64,000 nt of DNA from Epiperipatus broadwayi (Eukaryota; Onychophora; Udeonychophora; Euonychophora; Peripatidae), in the NCBI GenBank assembly GCA_028023455.1, contig JAQFVV010000049.1, positions 2,830,036 to 2,894,035 of the forward strand, given 5' to 3'. The notes below the pieces were generated by a model that saw only the letters and a list, made by a program, of their open reading frames with translations, did not search any database and had not been told where the DNA came from. Positions within the stretch are counted from its first letter, which is position 1, and every line of letters starts with the position of its first letter. Of the stretch, positions 62,099-64,000 are shown piece by piece. The position numbers and the translations under genes were made by a program.

Positions 62099-64000
62099 TG
62101 TAACAGTCAAGTTTGTACATTCGCGTTACAGAATTCAGAATCCAAGCAAAGAAGACCAAAGCTGACCAGACTAGGACTGTAACATCCCAAGTCCGACAAC
62201 ACTTCAACTCGTAAGCCAGTACTCCAAGACTCAAGACCCTACAAATGACCACCTTGAAATTACACGTAGCATACTCCTTTATTTGCGGCCAACATAGTTC
62301 AGGGAGAAACAATGAGACTCATAATTAAATTACAAATTGATCGTATCTAACGAATAGCTAACTTAATAGAGACCTTTAATAATGCATATTCTATAACATA
62401 ATAATAATGAGAATTGGATTGAACTATGAGACTGAGAGTGGACTAGGCTAATTTTCTAAAGTTTAATTTCTTCAATAATAAGTTTTATCTAAGATATTTC
62501 TTACAAATTTTACACATGTAATGGCTGAAGAGTTTGGACAGATTCTTTGGTAAGATTAATCAATAAATTTACATTTTAAATAAGATGAACACAGCAGTTA
62601 TTCATCTTACAATCTGTATACAATTATTTTATGAATTTACATATAATAAATGCATGCAGGCATTTATAAATAGCTTATCACTATGCCATGTCTATCGTGT
62701 AACATATGCAGACTCCTCTTGATGTGTGGCTGAATACTAATAATTAAACTAAACCTTGGTCAACACTTATGGTAGACGTTTCTCGTCTGTTTATATTTAT
62801 TTATTTAGCCTAAATAGGGCTGCAATAACTTAGATTGACCGGACTTTTAAGAATATCTCAGACAATTGCTGAAAGAACTAAAATAGGGAGGTAGAGTTGG
62901 CTGCTCTGGATGTACTAATGCACTATAGCACCAGCAATACAATAATAAAGTCACTCTGTGGATGGATTTGTAGGTCAAAGGTTTCTGTGACGAATGCCGG
63001 TACCCTGAAAACTGATTGTTAAGCTGCATGAAAAGGAACAAATAGTTCAGAAAGGTGGGGGACTTACGTGCTAACCTGGCCTTAAACTCAGGCTTCATGA
63101 CTGCTCTACCCTATGAGAGGAAGATGTGCTGGCTTAACCGAGGCTACATCTAAATATATGTGGCAGCAAAATGATAAAATATTAAAGTGAATAAATCACA
63201 TCTGCCAAGCAAAGCATTTGTAAAATTTATATTCTATAGGCAAGAACAATAGCTTATTAGCTTAATCAAATAGAAGCCAACTCTTACTTAGCATGATAAA
63301 ATATATGCTATAGACGGGAATAATTACAGATAATCTTTGCTGTTCCAGTTAATTGTAATTTGTTATTGATCAAATGACAAGTATTTAAAAGGAGGGAAAA
63401 GTATATTTGATGGGGTTTACTAAATAACTTAAATAGCAAATATACTTATAAATATTTATCAAGGTTAGTCTATTTCTTAGTATTTAAAATTTAAACCTCA
63501 CTAAAATAAATCACATTGCAAAAATTTACAATTAAACAATTATCAAAAAATATTAAATAATAACAAGTGAGTCGCTACTATTTTCTTAAGAGGGTTTCGA
63601 AACAGTGCACAGAAATAAGATTATAAATAATTACGTGAAGAGGTTTTAATTAATTTCTTCTTAAAATATTAAAATTTAGTATTCACTGTTTTGAAGCATC
63701 TGCATATCATAAAATAAATATAACAAATATTAAAACTATGTGATAAAAATATAACTAGAGACATGACTGCAGTGATAGTTTAAAGTAGAAACATTAATTA
63801 ATTTCTTAAGGAAGGAAATTTTAAAAGCAAGTGAATCATTTACTGATTTTAAAACAACAAAAAAAAAGCTTTAACATTAAAAATATATTGAGTGGTTAGT
63901 TAGCTAACTAGAATTTTAAAAGGTAGTTTGAAATTATACATAAAATATACAGAAAATATATAGAGTTCTGCAGTTTAAAGTGATTTACCGGTATTATTAG
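62099..64000 (-). repeat. 5' LTR of the second gag-only element (partial)
   Basis: It matches the left LTR from TGTAACAGTC to the window end with small indels (for instance AATCTTTGCTGTTCCAG near 63332 is absent from the left copy). About 0.9 kb should lie outside the window. Confidence 0.8.

Larger units (their letters stand above)
55757..64000 (-). mobile_element. Second gag-only LTR element (right end outside window)
   Basis: Two direct copies of a long LTR (55757-58583 and 62099 onward) flank ~3.5 kb that holds a minus-strand gag-like ORF pair and no pol. The LTR family and the gag differ from the 21.6-28.7 kb element. One puzzle: the ~700 bp next to the right LTR contains its own LTR-edge-like motif (GGGCGCCAGT at 61394) and three diverged repeats. 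The right LTR could therefore instead be nested in the LTR of another element. Confidence 0.65.

Overview
This is AT-rich eukaryotic (metazoan) intergenic DNA, and I see no host protein-coding gene in it. The elements present (Ty3/Gypsy LTR elements, an L1/Tx1-like LINE, RTE-like LINE fragments, a GTF2IRD2-type hAT transposase, tRNA-derived SINEs) and the very AT-rich base composition suggest an invertebrate. The sequence alone does not let me name the phylum. Nearly every recognisable coding segment is a broken transposable element.

Layout. 1-3.6 kb: the LTR, polypurine tract and degraded integrase of a minus-strand Gypsy element, with a fold-back palindrome inside the LTR. 4-7.7 kb: a SINE, a fold-back element, a gag-like relic and an RTE-like LINE tail. 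8.2-9.2 kb: a tandem array of ~425 bp units that carry hammerhead-ribozyme relics; related copies lie at 10.85, 12.8, 19.3 and 29.2 kb. 16.7-20.8 kb: a hAT transposase pseudogene split by a ~2.2 kb solo LTR and by one of these ribozyme-family fold-backs. 21.6-28.7 kb: a minus-strand Gypsy element with 1.65 kb LTRs that keeps gag but has no pol. 29.2-30.2 kb: a ~1 kb palindrome with hammerhead relics in both arms. 32.5-34.5 kb: a second solo LTR of the type found in the hAT gene. 35.4 kb: a fold-back element. 37.5-42.75 kb: a nearly full-length L1/Tx1-like LINE (ORF1 with zinc knuckle, ORF2 with endonuclease and reverse transcriptase), inactivated by stops and frameshifts and bounded on both sides by (AAT)n. 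43-55 kb: tandem duplications, RTE-like fragments and two SINEs. 55.8-64 kb: a second minus-strand gag-only LTR element with LTRs of about 2.8 kb, the right one running off the window.

Most notable signal. One repeat family carries a recognisable type I hammerhead ribozyme with a two-base-pair helix III, the form known from Penelope-like elements and small metazoan retrozymes. Its copies are fold-backs. Four have 12-14 bp target-site duplications and the smallest relic has 9 bp. In every copy one end starts at unit position 1 and the other about 43-52 nt further in. Two unrelated fold-back elements here (4.6 and 35.4 kb) also have 13-14 bp duplications. This points to a copying mechanism that makes snap-back palindromes, not to ordinary MITEs. 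No hammerhead copy in this window has a fully intact core.
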